A stretch of 64,000 nt of DNA, from NCBI GenBank assembly GCA_900542935.1, contig UQPN01000010.1, positions 1 to 64,000 of the forward strand. The letters run 5' to 3'. The notes beneath the pieces were generated by a model. It did not search any database and was not told where the DNA came from. It saw nothing but the letters and a program-made list of their open reading frames with translations. Made by a program: the position numbers and the translations under genes. Positions 27,733 to 35,984 of this stretch are shown piece by piece; the stretch's first letter is position 1; each line of letters starts with the position of its first letter. The DNA comes from an uncultured Eubacteriales bacterium. Its GTDB lineage: Bacteria; Bacillota; Clostridia; Christensenellales; Borkfalkiaceae.

Positions 27733-27738
27733 GAAAGC

Positions 27739-28425
27739 ATGGAAAAACAAGAAATCGACGTGCAGGAAAATCTGCTGCTCATCCGCGGCGAATACCGCGA
27801 AAAATTCGAGGCGTTCCGCGCTTATCTGCTGGAATTCAACGGCAGATACAATCTCACCGCCATCACGGAAGAAAAGGACGTTTTATATAAGCATTTCGTT
27901 GATTCCGCTGCCGCGAGAGGGCTGTTTTCAAACGGCGCAAGCGTGGCGGAAATCGGTTCCGGCGCAGGCTTTCCTTCCGTTCCTTTAAAAATTTTAAGGG
28001 AAGATTTAAGCTTCACGCTGTTTGAAAGTGTGGGTAAAAAGTGCGATTTCCTCCGTTTTATTGTGGATAAACTGGATTTTCATGAAATGTATATTTGCAA
28101 TATGCGCGCGGAAGACGCTGCCGGAAACGAAAAATACCGTGAAAAGTTCGATTACGCGGTTGCCCGCATGAATATATTAAGCGAATACTGCCTGCCGCTC
28201 GTAAAAAAAGGCGGCGAATTTATCGCGTACAAAAGCGCCGACGTTACGGAAATTTACGAAGCGAAACATGCGGAAAAAGAGCTCGGCGGAACGGAAGCCG
28301 TCGTTTATCCGTATTCGCTGCCGGAAGGCTACGGCGAACGATGCCTTGCCGTGGTGAAAAAAATCAGGCAGACGCCCGCGAAATATCCGCGCGGAAACGG
28401 CAAAGAACGCAAGCAGCCTCTTTGA
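27739..28425 (+). CDS. rsmG: 16S rRNA m7G527 methyltransferase
   Basis: 228 residues. A class I SAM domain with VAEIGSGAGFPSVPLKI (near 72-88), and the usual N-terminal RYNLTAITEEKDVLYKHFVDS. ATG 27739 is the natural start; a TTG six codons earlier would lie upstream of the -10 box and is excluded. No Shine-Dalgarno is present and the start codon coincides with the predicted first nucleotides of the mRNA. rsmG often lies near origins, though usually after mnmG. Confidence 0.93.
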   Translation: MEKQEIDVQENLLLIRGEYREKFEAFRAYLLEFNGRYNLTAITEEKDVLYKHFVDSAAARGLFSNGASVAEIGSGAGFPSVPLKILREDLSFTLFESVGKKCDFLRFIVDKLDFHEMYICNMRAEDAAGNEKYREKFDYAVARMNILSEYCLPLVKKGGEFIAYKSADVTEIYEAKHAEKELGGTEAVVYPYSLPEGYGERCLAVVKKIRQTPAKYPRGNGKERKQPL

Positions 28426-28434
28426 AAAACGGTG

Positions 28435-28953
28435 ATGGAAAGCAGAGAAAAACAACTGAAGATTCCGCTTCCCGCGCTTGAAAAACCGATGAAAAGCGTG
28501 GCGTTTACCGGGCACAGGGATATTGAAAAATACCCCGATTTTTCAGCGCGAAAATTGTACGAAGCGGTGGAAGAGTGCATTAAAAACGGCGCCGAGAATT
28601 TTTATTGCGGCATGGCTCGCGGTTTCGATATGCTGGCGGGCGAATGCGTGTTGTCTTTGCAAAAACTGTATCCTCAAATCCGGCTTGTGGCATACGTCCC
28701 CTACGAAAAGCAGTACGAAAAAATGAACGACGAAGAAATCGCGCGGTATATGCACCTGAAAAACTGCGCCGACGCGGAAAAATCAAAGACTTTTTTCCCG
28801 GAATACGTGCGCTGGTGCATGAGTTACCGCAACGATCGCCTTGTGGAAGCCGCGGATACCCTGATCGCGTTTTTGCGCAAGGATCGGGGAGGTACGGCGT
28901 ACACCGTGAAAAAATTCCTGCGCGAAAAAGGCGAACGCGTAATTTATCTTTAA
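28435..28953 (+). CDS. SLOG-superfamily protein, DUF1273 (YpsA-like)
   Basis: 172 residues. VAFTGHRDIEKY at about 22-33 and FYCGMARGFDMLAGE near 58-72 are the nucleotide-binding loop motifs of the SLOG (Rossmann-like) DUF1273 family. YpsA in B. subtilis affects cell division and oxidative stress; its ligand is unknown. No Shine-Dalgarno is evident; it starts 9 nt after rsmG, with ATG 28435 or the GTG one codon before, so coupling to rsmG translation is likely. Confidence 0.82.
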   Translation: MESREKQLKIPLPALEKPMKSVAFTGHRDIEKYPDFSARKLYEAVEECIKNGAENFYCGMARGFDMLAGECVLSLQKLYPQIRLVAYVPYEKQYEKMNDEEIARYMHLKNCADAEKSKTFFPEYVRWCMSYRNDRLVEAADTLIAFLRKDRGGTAYTVKKFLREKGERVIYL

Positions 28954-28979
28954 AAAAGTTTTAAATAAGGAAAATGTAA

Positions 28980-29684
28980 ATGATAAATATTATATTCTGG
29001 GACGTGGACGGCACCCTGTTAAACTTTCTTGCTGCGGAAAGCGCCGCGGTGAAAGGTTTGTTTTTAAAATTCGGCTTCGGAGAATGTTCAGACGATATGA
29101 TAGAGGAATATTCTCAAATCAATAAAAAATACTGGAAACAAATCGAAAAAGGCGAAATTACAAAAGAAGAGGCGTTGCGGGCGCGCTTTGCCGAATTTTT
29201 CGCGTCGCACGGGTTGCCTGTTGCCGCGGCGGAAAAGTTCAACGCGGAATATCAGGTGCGCCTCGGCGATACGGTGGCGTATTGCGACAACAGCTTAGAA
29301 ATCGTGCGTTCGCTCCGCGGTAAAGTAAAACAGTACGCCGCGTCCAACGGCACCGTCGTTGCACAGAAGAGGAAGCTGAAAAATTCCGGGCTCGACGCGC
29401 TGATGGACGGCGTATTTTTATCCGAAGCCGTCGGCGCCGAAAAGCCGGACGTGCGATTTTTCAACGCCGCTTTCGGTTTTATTGAAAAGTCGGGAATAAA
29501 AATAGAGAAAGAAAACACGCTGATCGTGGGCGATTCTCTTACAAGCGATATTCTCGGCGGCAAAAACGCCGGCATAAAAACATGTTTTTATAATCCGCGC
29601 GGCGAAAAAAATACAAGCAGCGTTTTGCCCGATTACGAAATTAAAAACTTAAACGAAATTTACGATATTCTGAAAAAAGCGTAA
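28980..29684 (+). CDS. HAD-superfamily hydrolase, YjjG-type phosphatase
   Basis: 234 residues. Motif I is D8-V-D10-G-T in FWDVDGTLLNF, motif II AASNGT, motif III near EAVGAEKPDVRFF, and motif IV IVGDSLTSDILGG. A helical cap lies between motifs I and II. It resembles the YjjG/HDHD nucleotidase subgroup, so a house-cleaning nucleotide or sugar phosphatase is plausible. AAGG precedes the start; third gene of the rsmG run. Confidence 0.85.
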   Translation: MINIIFWDVDGTLLNFLAAESAAVKGLFLKFGFGECSDDMIEEYSQINKKYWKQIEKGEITKEEALRARFAEFFASHGLPVAAAEKFNAEYQVRLGDTVAYCDNSLEIVRSLRGKVKQYAASNGTVVAQKRKLKNSGLDALMDGVFLSEAVGAEKPDVRFFNAAFGFIEKSGIKIEKENTLIVGDSLTSDILGGKNAGIKTCFYNPRGEKNTSSVLPDYEIKNLNEIYDILKKA

Positions 29685-29738
29685 TAACGTCGGCTTTTAC
29701 CGCCGCCAAGGCGGATACGTATAAACAATGCGATACAA

Positions 29739-29776
29739 AAAACACTGTCTCGTTTAAGAGGCAGTGTCTTTTTTTA
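29739..29776. terminator. bidirectional terminator, HAD gene / uracil permease
   Basis: Stem ACACTGTCTC/GAGGCAGTGT between converging genes. A T tract follows on the plus strand (TCTTTTTTT) and on the minus strand (TGTTTTTTG). Confidence 0.8.
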
Positions 29777-29802
29777 ATAAAGCAAAGCTTTTTCGGTTTT
29801 AC

Positions 29803-31254
29803 TTATTCGGCTTTGTTGTCATCGGAATTTTCTTCCGTTTCCATCGATTCCGCAATCGTCGCGTCCTCTGCGGTTACGCTTTCGGTTTCTTCTTCTTTCT
29901 TGCCGCCGATCGAGCAGAGCAAGTTGGTGATGATGCCGAGAATCAGCGCGCAGGCAACGGAAGTAATCGTAACTTTGCCGAAGTTCAGCGTCAGTCCGCC
30001 GATGCCGGCAATCAGAATCACGGATACCACAAACAGGTTCTTGTTATTGCCAAGGTCTACTTCCTGAATCATCTTCAAGCCGGATACGGCGATGAAGCCG
30101 TACAGGGTGATACAAACGCCGCCCATCACGCAGTTGGGAATGGTGGCAAGGAAGGTTACGAAAGGCGCCACAAACGAAGCCACAATCGCCATAATCGCCG
30201 TAGCGAAGATGGTAGCAACGGAAGCGTTGCCGGTGATGGCCACGCAACCTACGGATTCGCCGTACGTGGTGTTGGGGCAGCCGCCGAAGAACGCGCCCGC
30301 AAGCGAACCGATACCGTCGCCGAGAAGAGTTTTGTCAAGACCGGGATCCGTAAGAAGATCCTTTTCGATAATAGAGGAAAGGTTCTTGTGATCGGCGATG
30401 TGTTCCGCAAATACCACGAAGGCAACGGGCGCATACGCCACCGCGATGGTTACAAGGTAGGTTCCGAACGAGCCGCCTTCGCCGAAATTGTAGTTGCCTT
30501 TGAACGCTTCCGCAAACGCGAAGTCGGGGTACCACTGCATATTTTTAAACTTCGTGAAATCGATTACTTTCAGCGCGTCTGCTTTCGCCGCATAGCCGAT
30601 CGCCGTGAAGATCGCCGCTACCGCATAGCCCGCAAGGATACCGATGATAAACGGAATCAGTTTCGCCATTTTCTTGCCGTATACCGAGCAGGCGATTACC
30701 GTGAACAGCGTAACAAGTCCGCACGCCAGAGCAACGTAAGAATTGCAAACCGAGCCGCCGAACGCGTTTTTCAGTCCGCCCGTCGTCAGATCGCCGATCG
30801 CGTTGCCCGCAAGAGACAAACCGATGATGGCAACCGTAGGTCCGATAACCACGGCGGGCATCAGTTTATTGATCCAGTTTACGCCCACTTTCTTTACGAT
30901 TAAGGCGATGATCACATATACAAGTCCCGCAAACGCCGCGCCGAGAATAAGTCCGAGATAACCTACCGACATCGAAACGCCGCCGGCAAACGCCGCAAGC
31001 ATCGAACCGATGAACGCGAAAGAGGAGCCTAAGAATACGGGGCTTCTGAATTTCGTGAAGAGCAGGTACACCAGCGTGCCGACGCCCGCGCCGAACAACG
31101 CCGCCGATTGCGACATCGCCGCGCCCGGAATGCTGGAATTGATTACAGCGGGTACTGCAATCGTGGCTGCCAGAATCGCGAGCAGCTGCTGCAGCGCGAA
31201 TACCAGCGTTTTACCGAAAGGCGGTCTGTCTTTCACTTGGTAAACGAGTTTCAT
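29803..31254 (-). CDS. pyrP: uracil permease (NCS2 family)
   Basis: 483 residues with about 12-14 membrane helices. The family region FAEHIADHKNLSSIIEKDLL...GDGIGSLAGAFFGGCPNTTYGESVG, containing the substrate-site acidic residues, is intact. A charged tail of about 40 residues (EEETESVTAEDATI) ends the protein. It imports uracil with protons. It lies 59 nt after pyrR, so PyrR attenuation at 31905-31945 should control both. Confidence 0.95.
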   Translation of the reverse strand: MKLVYQVKDRPPFGKTLVFALQQLLAILAATIAVPAVINSSIPGAAMSQSAALFGAGVGTLVYLLFTKFRSPVFLGSSFAFIGSMLAAFAGGVSMSVGYLGLILGAAFAGLVYVIIALIVKKVGVNWINKLMPAVVIGPTVAIIGLSLAGNAIGDLTTGGLKNAFGGSVCNSYVALACGLVTLFTVIACSVYGKKMAKLIPFIIGILAGYAVAAIFTAIGYAAKADALKVIDFTKFKNMQWYPDFAFAEAFKGNYNFGEGGSFGTYLVTIAVAYAPVAFVVFAEHIADHKNLSSIIEKDLLTDPGLDKTLLGDGIGSLAGAFFGGCPNTTYGESVGCVAITGNASVATIFATAIMAIVASFVAPFVTFLATIPNCVMGGVCITLYGFIAVSGLKMIQEVDLGNNKNLFVVSVILIAGIGGLTLNFGKVTITSVACALILGIITNLLCSIGGKKEEETESVTAEDATIAESMETEENSDDNKAE

Positions 31255-31313
31255 AAAGTTTTTCTCCTTTGGAAAAAATTTTTTTCTTTCGTATTTTCAA
31301 CCCGGTCTTTTCG

Positions 31314-31859
31314 TCAATCGGATTCAAACAGTTTCACGCACTCCTCGCCGTCCGTTTCCGTAAATTTCACGGCAATCACTTCGTTTAAAGAAGTGGGAAT
31401 GTTTTTTCCCGCGTAGTCCGCGCGGATGGGCAGTTCTCTGTGCCCGCGGTCGATTAAAACGGCAAGCTGAATGGTTTTCGGTCTGCCCAGGGCAAGCACC
31501 GCGTCCATCGCCGCCCGCGCCGTACGCCCCGTATACAGAACGTCGTCGCACAGAATCACGTTTTTGTCTTTTACCGAAAAGGAAACGTCTGTTTTTTTTA
31601 CTTCCGGCATATCGGAAATTTCGCTCAGGTCGTCGCGGTACAAGGTGATGTCCGCGTACCCGGTTTCCACGCGCTTTCCGCAGATTTTCTGTATATCGTC
31701 GCGGATTTTCCGCGCTAACGGAGCGCCCCGCGTAACAATACCTATCAGGGCAACGTCGTCCGCGTTTTTGTTGCGTTCGATAATTTCGTGCGAAATGCGC
31801 ATGATTGCCCGCGCCATGGCGGTTTCGTCCATCAGAATGGTTTTTTCTTTGCCGTTCAT
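31314..31859 (-). CDS. pyrR: pyrimidine operon regulator / uracil phosphoribosyltransferase
   Basis: 181 residues; the PRPP loop is VILCDDVLYTGRTARAA near 100-116. In Bacillota PyrR binds UMP and the pyr leader RNA to favour termination, and has weak uracil phosphoribosyltransferase activity. ATG 31859 has GGGAGG upstream at a rather long spacing of about 12 nt. The frame stays open upstream through the attenuator, which I treat as untranslated. Confidence 0.94.
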   Translation of the reverse strand: MNGKEKTILMDETAMARAIMRISHEIIERNKNADDVALIGIVTRGAPLARKIRDDIQKICGKRVETGYADITLYRDDLSEISDMPEVKKTDVSFSVKDKNVILCDDVLYTGRTARAAMDAVLALGRPKTIQLAVLIDRGHRELPIRADYAGKNIPTSLNEVIAVKFTETDGEECVKLFESD

Positions 31860-31904
31860 CCGCTTTTTTCGCCTCCCGTTACCGATTTTTTTTGAAAAAT
31901 ACCG

Positions 31905-31945
31905 AAAAAAAACGCGTCTTTGTTCAAGACGCGTTAAAAAATCTC
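31905..31945 (-). promoter_or_regulatory. attenuation terminator in the pyrR leader
   Basis: On the minus strand AACGCGTCTT/AAGACGCGTT followed by TTTTTTCGG, placed 46 nt before the pyrR start. Upstream in the same leader (about 31970-32030) the RNA reads CTTTAATCGGGTGCAGAGACGCCC, resembling a PyrR binding loop (CAGAGA core). Together they form a likely PyrR attenuator. Confidence 0.7.
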
Positions 31946-32052
31946 GTTTCTTCGGCGGCGTGCGAAAAGCGCGCGGCAATCTGAAAGGCTTTCACGTCTT
32001 GCGGGCGTCTCTGCACCCGATTAAAGAGGTTTTTCTCCTTTTTCCGCATAAT

Positions 32053-32081
32053 ATGATACTACGAACCGCCGTGTTTGTCAA
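32053..32081 (-). promoter_or_regulatory. pyrR-pyrP promoter
   Basis: Read leftward, TTGACA (32076-32081), 17 nt, TATCAT (32053-32058). Transcription from here gives a leader of about 185 nt, long enough for the attenuator. Confidence 0.72.
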
Positions 32082-32199
32082 GTAAATAATCGTATATTTT
32101 CACAATCTTTTCAAAAAATTTTTTCCGCTGTGAAAAAATACGTTTTGCATTTCCGCCCGGATTACGGAATGATCCGGTAACTTTTTCTTCTGTAAAAAT

Positions 32200-32724
32200 T
32201 TACCACGAAAGCTTCAGTTTTTTTCCGTCGAAAGTGTAATTGTAAGAAGAGGAGGAATAAGTAAATATGCTTTTTTCGTCTCCTATGGAGTGGAATACGA
32301 AATAAACCTGTTTTGCTTCCTTAGTTTCTTCGAAATATTTCGAAAGGTCGTCGAATTTCACGATAAACTGCAAATCCCCGTACGAACCGTCGTCTTTCTT
32401 CAGTGCCGCGATATCGCTGCCGCTCGCCATAAATAACGTATATTCCGTGTAAGAATCCGAAAAATTCGGGTCGGAAGAAGATAAGGCAAATATAAAATCT
32501 CTGTTAAGATCCGCGTTTTTTTCAGCACGGATTTTGCACTTCATTTCGTAACCGTTTTTGATAGAATCATCCGTTTCGTACAGCAAACGAACGGCATTTT
32601 CCGTTTTTGTTTTGTCGTTGTCGCTGATGCCGATGTTTCCTTCGAATATTCCGCCGCAGGCGGCAAACGCCAGCGCGATTACTGCGATAAATGCAGCCAA
32701 AAAGCTTTTAAAAAATTTTTTCAT
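32200..32724 (-). CDS. putative lipoprotein, function unknown
   Basis: 174 residues from ATG 32724 (GAGGAG upstream). A basic start MKKFFKSF, hydrophobic core and lipobox ALAFAAC indicate a signal peptidase II lipoprotein with the lipidated cysteine near residue 23. The rest is acidic and rich in Ser, Tyr and Asp with predicted beta strands. I recognise no family. It stands alone with its own promoter, between pyrR and rpmA. Confidence 0.75.
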   Translation of the reverse strand: MKKFFKSFLAAFIAVIALAFAACGGIFEGNIGISDNDKTKTENAVRLLYETDDSIKNGYEMKCKIRAEKNADLNRDFIFALSSSDPNFSDSYTEYTLFMASGSDIAALKKDDGSYGDLQFIVKFDDLSKYFEETKEAKQVYFVFHSIGDEKSIFTYSSSSYNYTFDGKKLKLSW

Positions 32725-32775
32725 AACGATACTCCTCAATGTTAAAATCAGAAAGGCGAGGCTTTCTGAAAAAAA

Positions 32776-32804
32776 ATTATAGCAGAAAAGAGGAAAAAAA
32801 GCAA
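32776..32804 (-). promoter_or_regulatory. promoter of the lipoprotein gene
   Basis: Read leftward, TTGCTT (32799-32804), 17 nt, TATAAT (32776-32781). A small hairpin AGAAAG/CTTTCT lies in the leader. Confidence 0.65.
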
Positions 32805-32815
32805 GCGAAAACGCA

Positions 32816-32849
32816 TAAAAAAATGCGGAAGCGAAATGTTCGCCTCCGC
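32816..32849 (-). terminator. terminator after rpmA
   Basis: On the minus strand GCGGAGGCGAA/TTCGCTTCCGC with a 3-nt loop, then seven T. It ends the rplU-rpmA transcript. Confidence 0.85.
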
Positions 32850-32866
32850 GCGTTTGTGCAATGTGC

Positions 32867-33151
32867 TTACGCTTCTTCCGCTACCGGATAAACGCTCACC
32901 TTTTTCTTGTCTTTGCCCATTTTTTCAAAGCGGACAACGCCGTCTGCAAGGGCGAACAACGTATCGTCGCTGCCGATGCCTACGTTCGTACCCGGATGAA
33001 TTCTCGTGCCTCTCTGGCGAACGAGGATGTTGCCGGCAAGAACCGCCTGCCCGTCGCTGCGTTTCGCGCCGAGACGTTTCGCCTCGCTGTCGCGCCCGTT
33101 GTGCGAAGAACCGGTACCTTTTTTATGAGCGAATAAACTGATGAAAATCAT
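32867..33151 (-). CDS. rpmA: ribosomal protein L27
   Basis: 94 residues. After the short extension MIFISLF comes [21 protein letters not shown], the normal L27 N-terminus. In many Bacillota such an extension is removed by the cysteine protease Prp. The gene follows rplU by 46 nt; the prp gene that commonly lies between them is missing here. Confidence 0.97.
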   Translation of the reverse strand: MIFISLFAHKKGTGSSHNGRDSEAKRLGAKRSDGQAVLAGNILVRQRGTRIHPGTNVGIGSDDTLFALADGVVRFEKMGKDKKKVSVYPVAEEA

Positions 33152-33197
33152 TTTTATTTCTCCTTGTGATTAGTGTTGTGCGATCGGTGCGCCGTAA

Positions 33198-33503
33198 TTA
33201 CAGCTCGATTTTTTCAATCTTAACCGACGTGAAAGGCTGTCTGTGGCCCTGCTTTTTACGCTCGTTCTTCTTGGCTTTATACTTAAAAACGATGATTTTT
33301 CCCGCTTTGCCTTGCTTCACGATCGTACCCGTAACTTTAACGTTTTCCGTTTCCGCGCCCGTCTTGATTGCGTCGCCGTCGGAAATCATCAAAGCTTTGA
33401 ACGTAACGGTGTCGCCTTCTGCGCCGTTCAGCTTTTCAACGCTTACTACGTCGCCTTCCGCCACCTTATACTGTTTGTTACCGTTCTCGATGATTGCGTA
33501 CAT
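33198..33503 (-). CDS. rplU: ribosomal protein L21
   Basis: 101 residues, full length: [18 protein letters not shown] at the start and [17 protein letters not shown] at the end are L21 hallmarks. The start follows GAGGAGG. First gene of rplU-rpmA. A leader of about 127 nt precedes it, the place where L21 autoregulatory leaders occur in Bacillota; the fold was not verified. Confidence 0.97.
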   Translation of the reverse strand: MYAIIENGNKQYKVAEGDVVSVEKLNGAEGDTVTFKALMISDGDAIKTGAETENVKVTGTIVKQGKAGKIIVFKYKAKKNERKKQGHRQPFTSVKIEKIEL

Positions 33504-33636
33504 TGTGTTTTACCTCCTCTTTCCAGTCTCGAAGAATCCGAGGCGTTCGATTTTTTTCTTTTTTCGCTCCGAAACGTGCGAAAAACACGAAAAAAATACA
33601 AAACTTAAAAAGCCCGTTTCTATCGGCTCGGTAATA

Positions 33637-33665
33637 AATATACCATACCCGCGTTTTTAAGTCAA
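33637..33665 (-). promoter_or_regulatory. rplU promoter
   Basis: Read leftward, TTGACT (33660-33665), 17 nt, TATATT (33637-33642). In the rest of the gap to 33809 I see nothing definite. Confidence 0.75.
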
Positions 33666-33809
33666 GCGATTTTGCCGTATTTTCGCCTGTTTTTCGGCAT
33701 AACGGTATATTTTTTCGTTTTTTTTACCACACTTGTATCAAAAAGTCCGCCCGAACAAAAAAACAAAACCGAAACCGGGCGGCAGAAAAAGATTTAAGGA
33801 GCAGTAAAC

Positions 33810-34259
33810 ATGGAAGAAAAAAAAGACTGTAAAAAAAGCGAAGAACTTCTTGCCGAAGTATACCGGAATTGTCAGCTCGCGCTGGAATCGATATCCGATA
33901 TACTGCCCGAAATAGAGGACGAGCCGCTGAAAGACGAAATCGTGCGCCAGCACGAAGAATACGAAAAAATCAGCGCCCGCGCGGCGATGCTCGCCAAAGA
34001 CAAAGCGCTGGAAGTGAAAGAGCCTAGCGTCGTGAAAAAAGCGATGATGAAAGGCTCCGTCAAAATGAACACGCTTACGGATAATTCCCGTTCGCACATC
34101 GCCGACATGATGATTCGTGGCACCGTCATGGGACTGACGTCTTTAAAAACTTCGTACGGCGAACGCCCCGAAAACGACGACGAAGAAATTTCCGCCGTTA
34201 CGCGCGATCTCATCGCCCTCGAAGAAAGCTTCGAAGCAAAACTCAAAGAATATCTGTAA
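33810..34259 (+). CDS. helical protein of unknown function
   Basis: 149 residues, no membrane segment or signal peptide. The sequence is almost entirely amphipathic helix with many Glu, Lys and Met (for instance VVKKAMMKGSVKMNTLTDN, then HIADMMIRGTVMGLTSL), suggesting a soluble helical bundle, perhaps ferritin-like in fold, though I see no metal ligands that prove it. The start follows AAGGAG. It stands alone between rplU and the HTH gene. Confidence 0.75.
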   Translation: MEEKKDCKKSEELLAEVYRNCQLALESISDILPEIEDEPLKDEIVRQHEEYEKISARAAMLAKDKALEVKEPSVVKKAMMKGSVKMNTLTDNSRSHIADMMIRGTVMGLTSLKTSYGERPENDDEEISAVTRDLIALEESFEAKLKEYL

Positions 34260-34289
34260 TCGGATTTTTTAATTTTTTTTGCGCTTGAA

Positions 34290-34330
34290 AATCTTCCCCT
34301 TCCCGCTTGTTCGCGTTTTTGGGGAAGAAA
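34290..34330 (-). terminator. hairpin after the small HTH gene
   Basis: Stem CTTCCCC/GGGGAAG with a large loop, followed on the minus strand by ATTTTC. It lies about 85 nt past the stop of the gene at 34416. Confidence 0.45.
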
Positions 34331-34336
34331 AGCGCG

Positions 34337-34364
34337 AATATACTTAAGAAAATATACTTAAGAA
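34337..34364. repeat. 14-bp tandem direct repeat
   Basis: AATATACTTAAGAA occurs twice with no gap; each copy contains the palindrome CTTAAG. It lies in the gap between the helical protein and the small HTH gene. Confidence 0.7.
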
Positions 34365-34415
34365 AGGCGCGGTAAAACGTACAAAACGCAAAAATTACGC
34401 CGAACGAACCGTTTC

Positions 34416-34622
34416 TTACGCCAGACGGTACGTTCCCGTGTCTTTATCGCGGATCAGCCGGCGCTCGTCGTGCTGCTCGAAAAAACTTTTCAGATCGGTT
34501 ACATACCGGTAAAACGTCCGTTCGCAAACGCCGAATTCGTTCGTTACGCTTTCGGGCGTCAGAGTCTCGCCGTTTTTCAGGCGCACGTACAATTCCAGTA
34601 CAAACTTGGATTTCATTCGCAA
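34416..34622 (-). CDS. small HTH protein resembling the DNA-binding domain of WYL/DeoR regulators
   Basis: 68 residues. LKNGETLTPESVTNEFGVCERTFYRYVTDLKSFF is a winged HTH like those at the N-terminus of WYL-domain regulators, followed by a short wing (RRLIRDKDTGTYRL). The ligand-binding WYL domain is absent, so it is either a stand-alone DNA-binding protein or a truncated one; the clean stop and good AAGGAG favour a real small gene. Divergent from the Xre gene at 34811. Confidence 0.72.
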   Translation of the reverse strand: MRMKSKFVLELYVRLKNGETLTPESVTNEFGVCERTFYRYVTDLKSFFEQHDERRLIRDKDTGTYRLA

Positions 34623-34680
34623 CTCCTTTTTCGTTCGTTTTGTATTATTTTATTTATAAAAATTGCTTCATTTTGAGTTA

Positions 34681-34709
34681 ATTTTAACATAAACAAGAGG
34701 TAAAGTCAA
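34681..34709 (-). promoter_or_regulatory. promoter of the small HTH gene
   Basis: Read leftward, TTGACT (34704-34709), 17 nt, TAAAAT (34681-34686). Confidence 0.6.
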
Positions 34710-34810
34710 TCCGTTTTGAACGAAATACACATAAAAACGCCGTGTTTTGGTATTATTTTTTTAGAAAACAGTCCAAAACGGGCGAAAAACAGAAAAACAA
34801 GGGAAAAGCG

Positions 34811-35152
34811 ATGTTTATTTTAAAAGAACTCAGAACGGAGCACGGATTGAAACGCAGCGAACTGGCGCGGGAAACAGGCATCAACGCCAACACGCTGGCA
34901 AACTATGAAAAAGGCACGCGGCAGGCAAGTTACGAAACGCTGATTTTATTGGCAGACTATTTCAACGTTACCGTCGACGAATTGTTGGGCAGAGAAGAAA
35001 AACCCGATCTTCCCCGCGCGTTCGGCGGCGATCCGGCGCGGCTGAACGGCGAAGAACAGCGCGTCGTGGCTGATTTTCGCCGTCTGCCATCCGCTGATAA
35101 AACGCGGCTGAAAGATTATCTTACTCTTCTCACCGAACGGCAGACGTTATAA
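34811..35152 (+). CDS. Xre family transcriptional regulator
   Basis: 113 residues from ATG 34811 (AAGGGAA upstream; the frame stays open earlier without a start signal). An Xre/Cro HTH fills about 4-60 (LKRSELARETGINANTLANYEKGTRQASYETLILLADYFNVTVDELLG), followed by a charged helical tail of 50 residues ending KTRLKDYLTLL. The tail may mediate oligomerisation. Its target is unknown; it may govern the divergent HTH gene or the adjacent spoVT. Confidence 0.85.
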   Translation: MFILKELRTEHGLKRSELARETGINANTLANYEKGTRQASYETLILLADYFNVTVDELLGREEKPDLPRAFGGDPARLNGEEQRVVADFRRLPSADKTRLKDYLTLLTERQTL

Positions 35153-35290
35153 TCGCCGCATAAACATACAAAAAAAGCATAATTTTTTCTTTTTGGGATA
35201 AACTGTTAAAGAATACAAAATCGGCAGACAGAAAAACGTTCCTGTTTTTCTTCGGTTAAATCCGCGTTTTGTGCAAAAGGAGAAAAAATT

Positions 35291-35836
35291 ATGAAAGCTA
35301 CTGGAATCGTAAGAAGAATGGACGAGCTGGGCAGAGTGGTTATCCCCAAAGAAATACGGCGTACGTTGCGTATCCGCGAGGGAGATCCGCTGGAAATTTT
35401 TACCGACCGCGACGAGCTGATGCTCAAAAAATATTCGCCCATCGCCACCATCGAAAAATTCAGCGAATCGGCGGCGAAATCGCTGGCGGAATTAAGCGGA
35501 AAGTCAGCCGTCGTGTGCGATACCGACGGCGTGTTGTTCGCCTGCGGCGAAGGCAAACGCGATTTTTCCGGCAAAACGCTGTCGCCGGAAATCGATAAAC
35601 TTTTAAAGGAGCGGAAAAGTTACGTCGCTTCCGAAGCGGACGGCGGAACGCTCATTCCGATCGCCGTTCCGGGCGATACGAATTTTTCCGCGCAGATCGT
35701 CGTGCCCGTCGTTTCGGGCGGAGATTGCCTCGGCGCGGTGGCGCTTCTCTATAAAGAGGCGGGTGCGCGCGTGGAAGCGGATGAGGTGAAACTTGTTCGG
35801 CTCACCGCCGAAATTCTTGCCAACCAGTTCGAATAA
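35291..35836 (+). CDS. spoVT: AbrB/SpoVT-type regulator with GAF-like domain
   Basis: 181 residues. The N-terminal 52 form a swapped-hairpin AbrB domain (MKATGIVRRMDELGRVVIPK); the rest is a GAF-like domain, the architecture of stage V sporulation protein T, a late regulator of forespore genes in spore-formers. AAGGAG precedes the ATG. Its presence hints at a sporulation heritage, but no other sporulation gene is in the window. No convincing sigma-F/G promoter was recognised upstream. Confidence 0.9.
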   Translation: MKATGIVRRMDELGRVVIPKEIRRTLRIREGDPLEIFTDRDELMLKKYSPIATIEKFSESAAKSLAELSGKSAVVCDTDGVLFACGEGKRDFSGKTLSPEIDKLLKERKSYVASEADGGTLIPIAVPGDTNFSAQIVVPVVSGGDCLGAVALLYKEAGARVEADEVKLVRLTAEILANQFE

Positions 35837-35984
35837 ATCGGGTTGAAACAATAAAATAAAAAAAATTTTGAGGTTTTCTTTTTCGGGAAACCGCAAATTT
35901 TGTCGTTTTTGTGAAAAAACGTTAAAAACTTTGTCGTTTCGGATTTTCCCGCCGAGAAACACCGTCGACCCGGCGCCGAAACAC

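Noticed and set aside
29764..30903. Plus-strand open frame over the uracil permease
   Set aside because: Antisense shadow of a clearly identified transporter gene.
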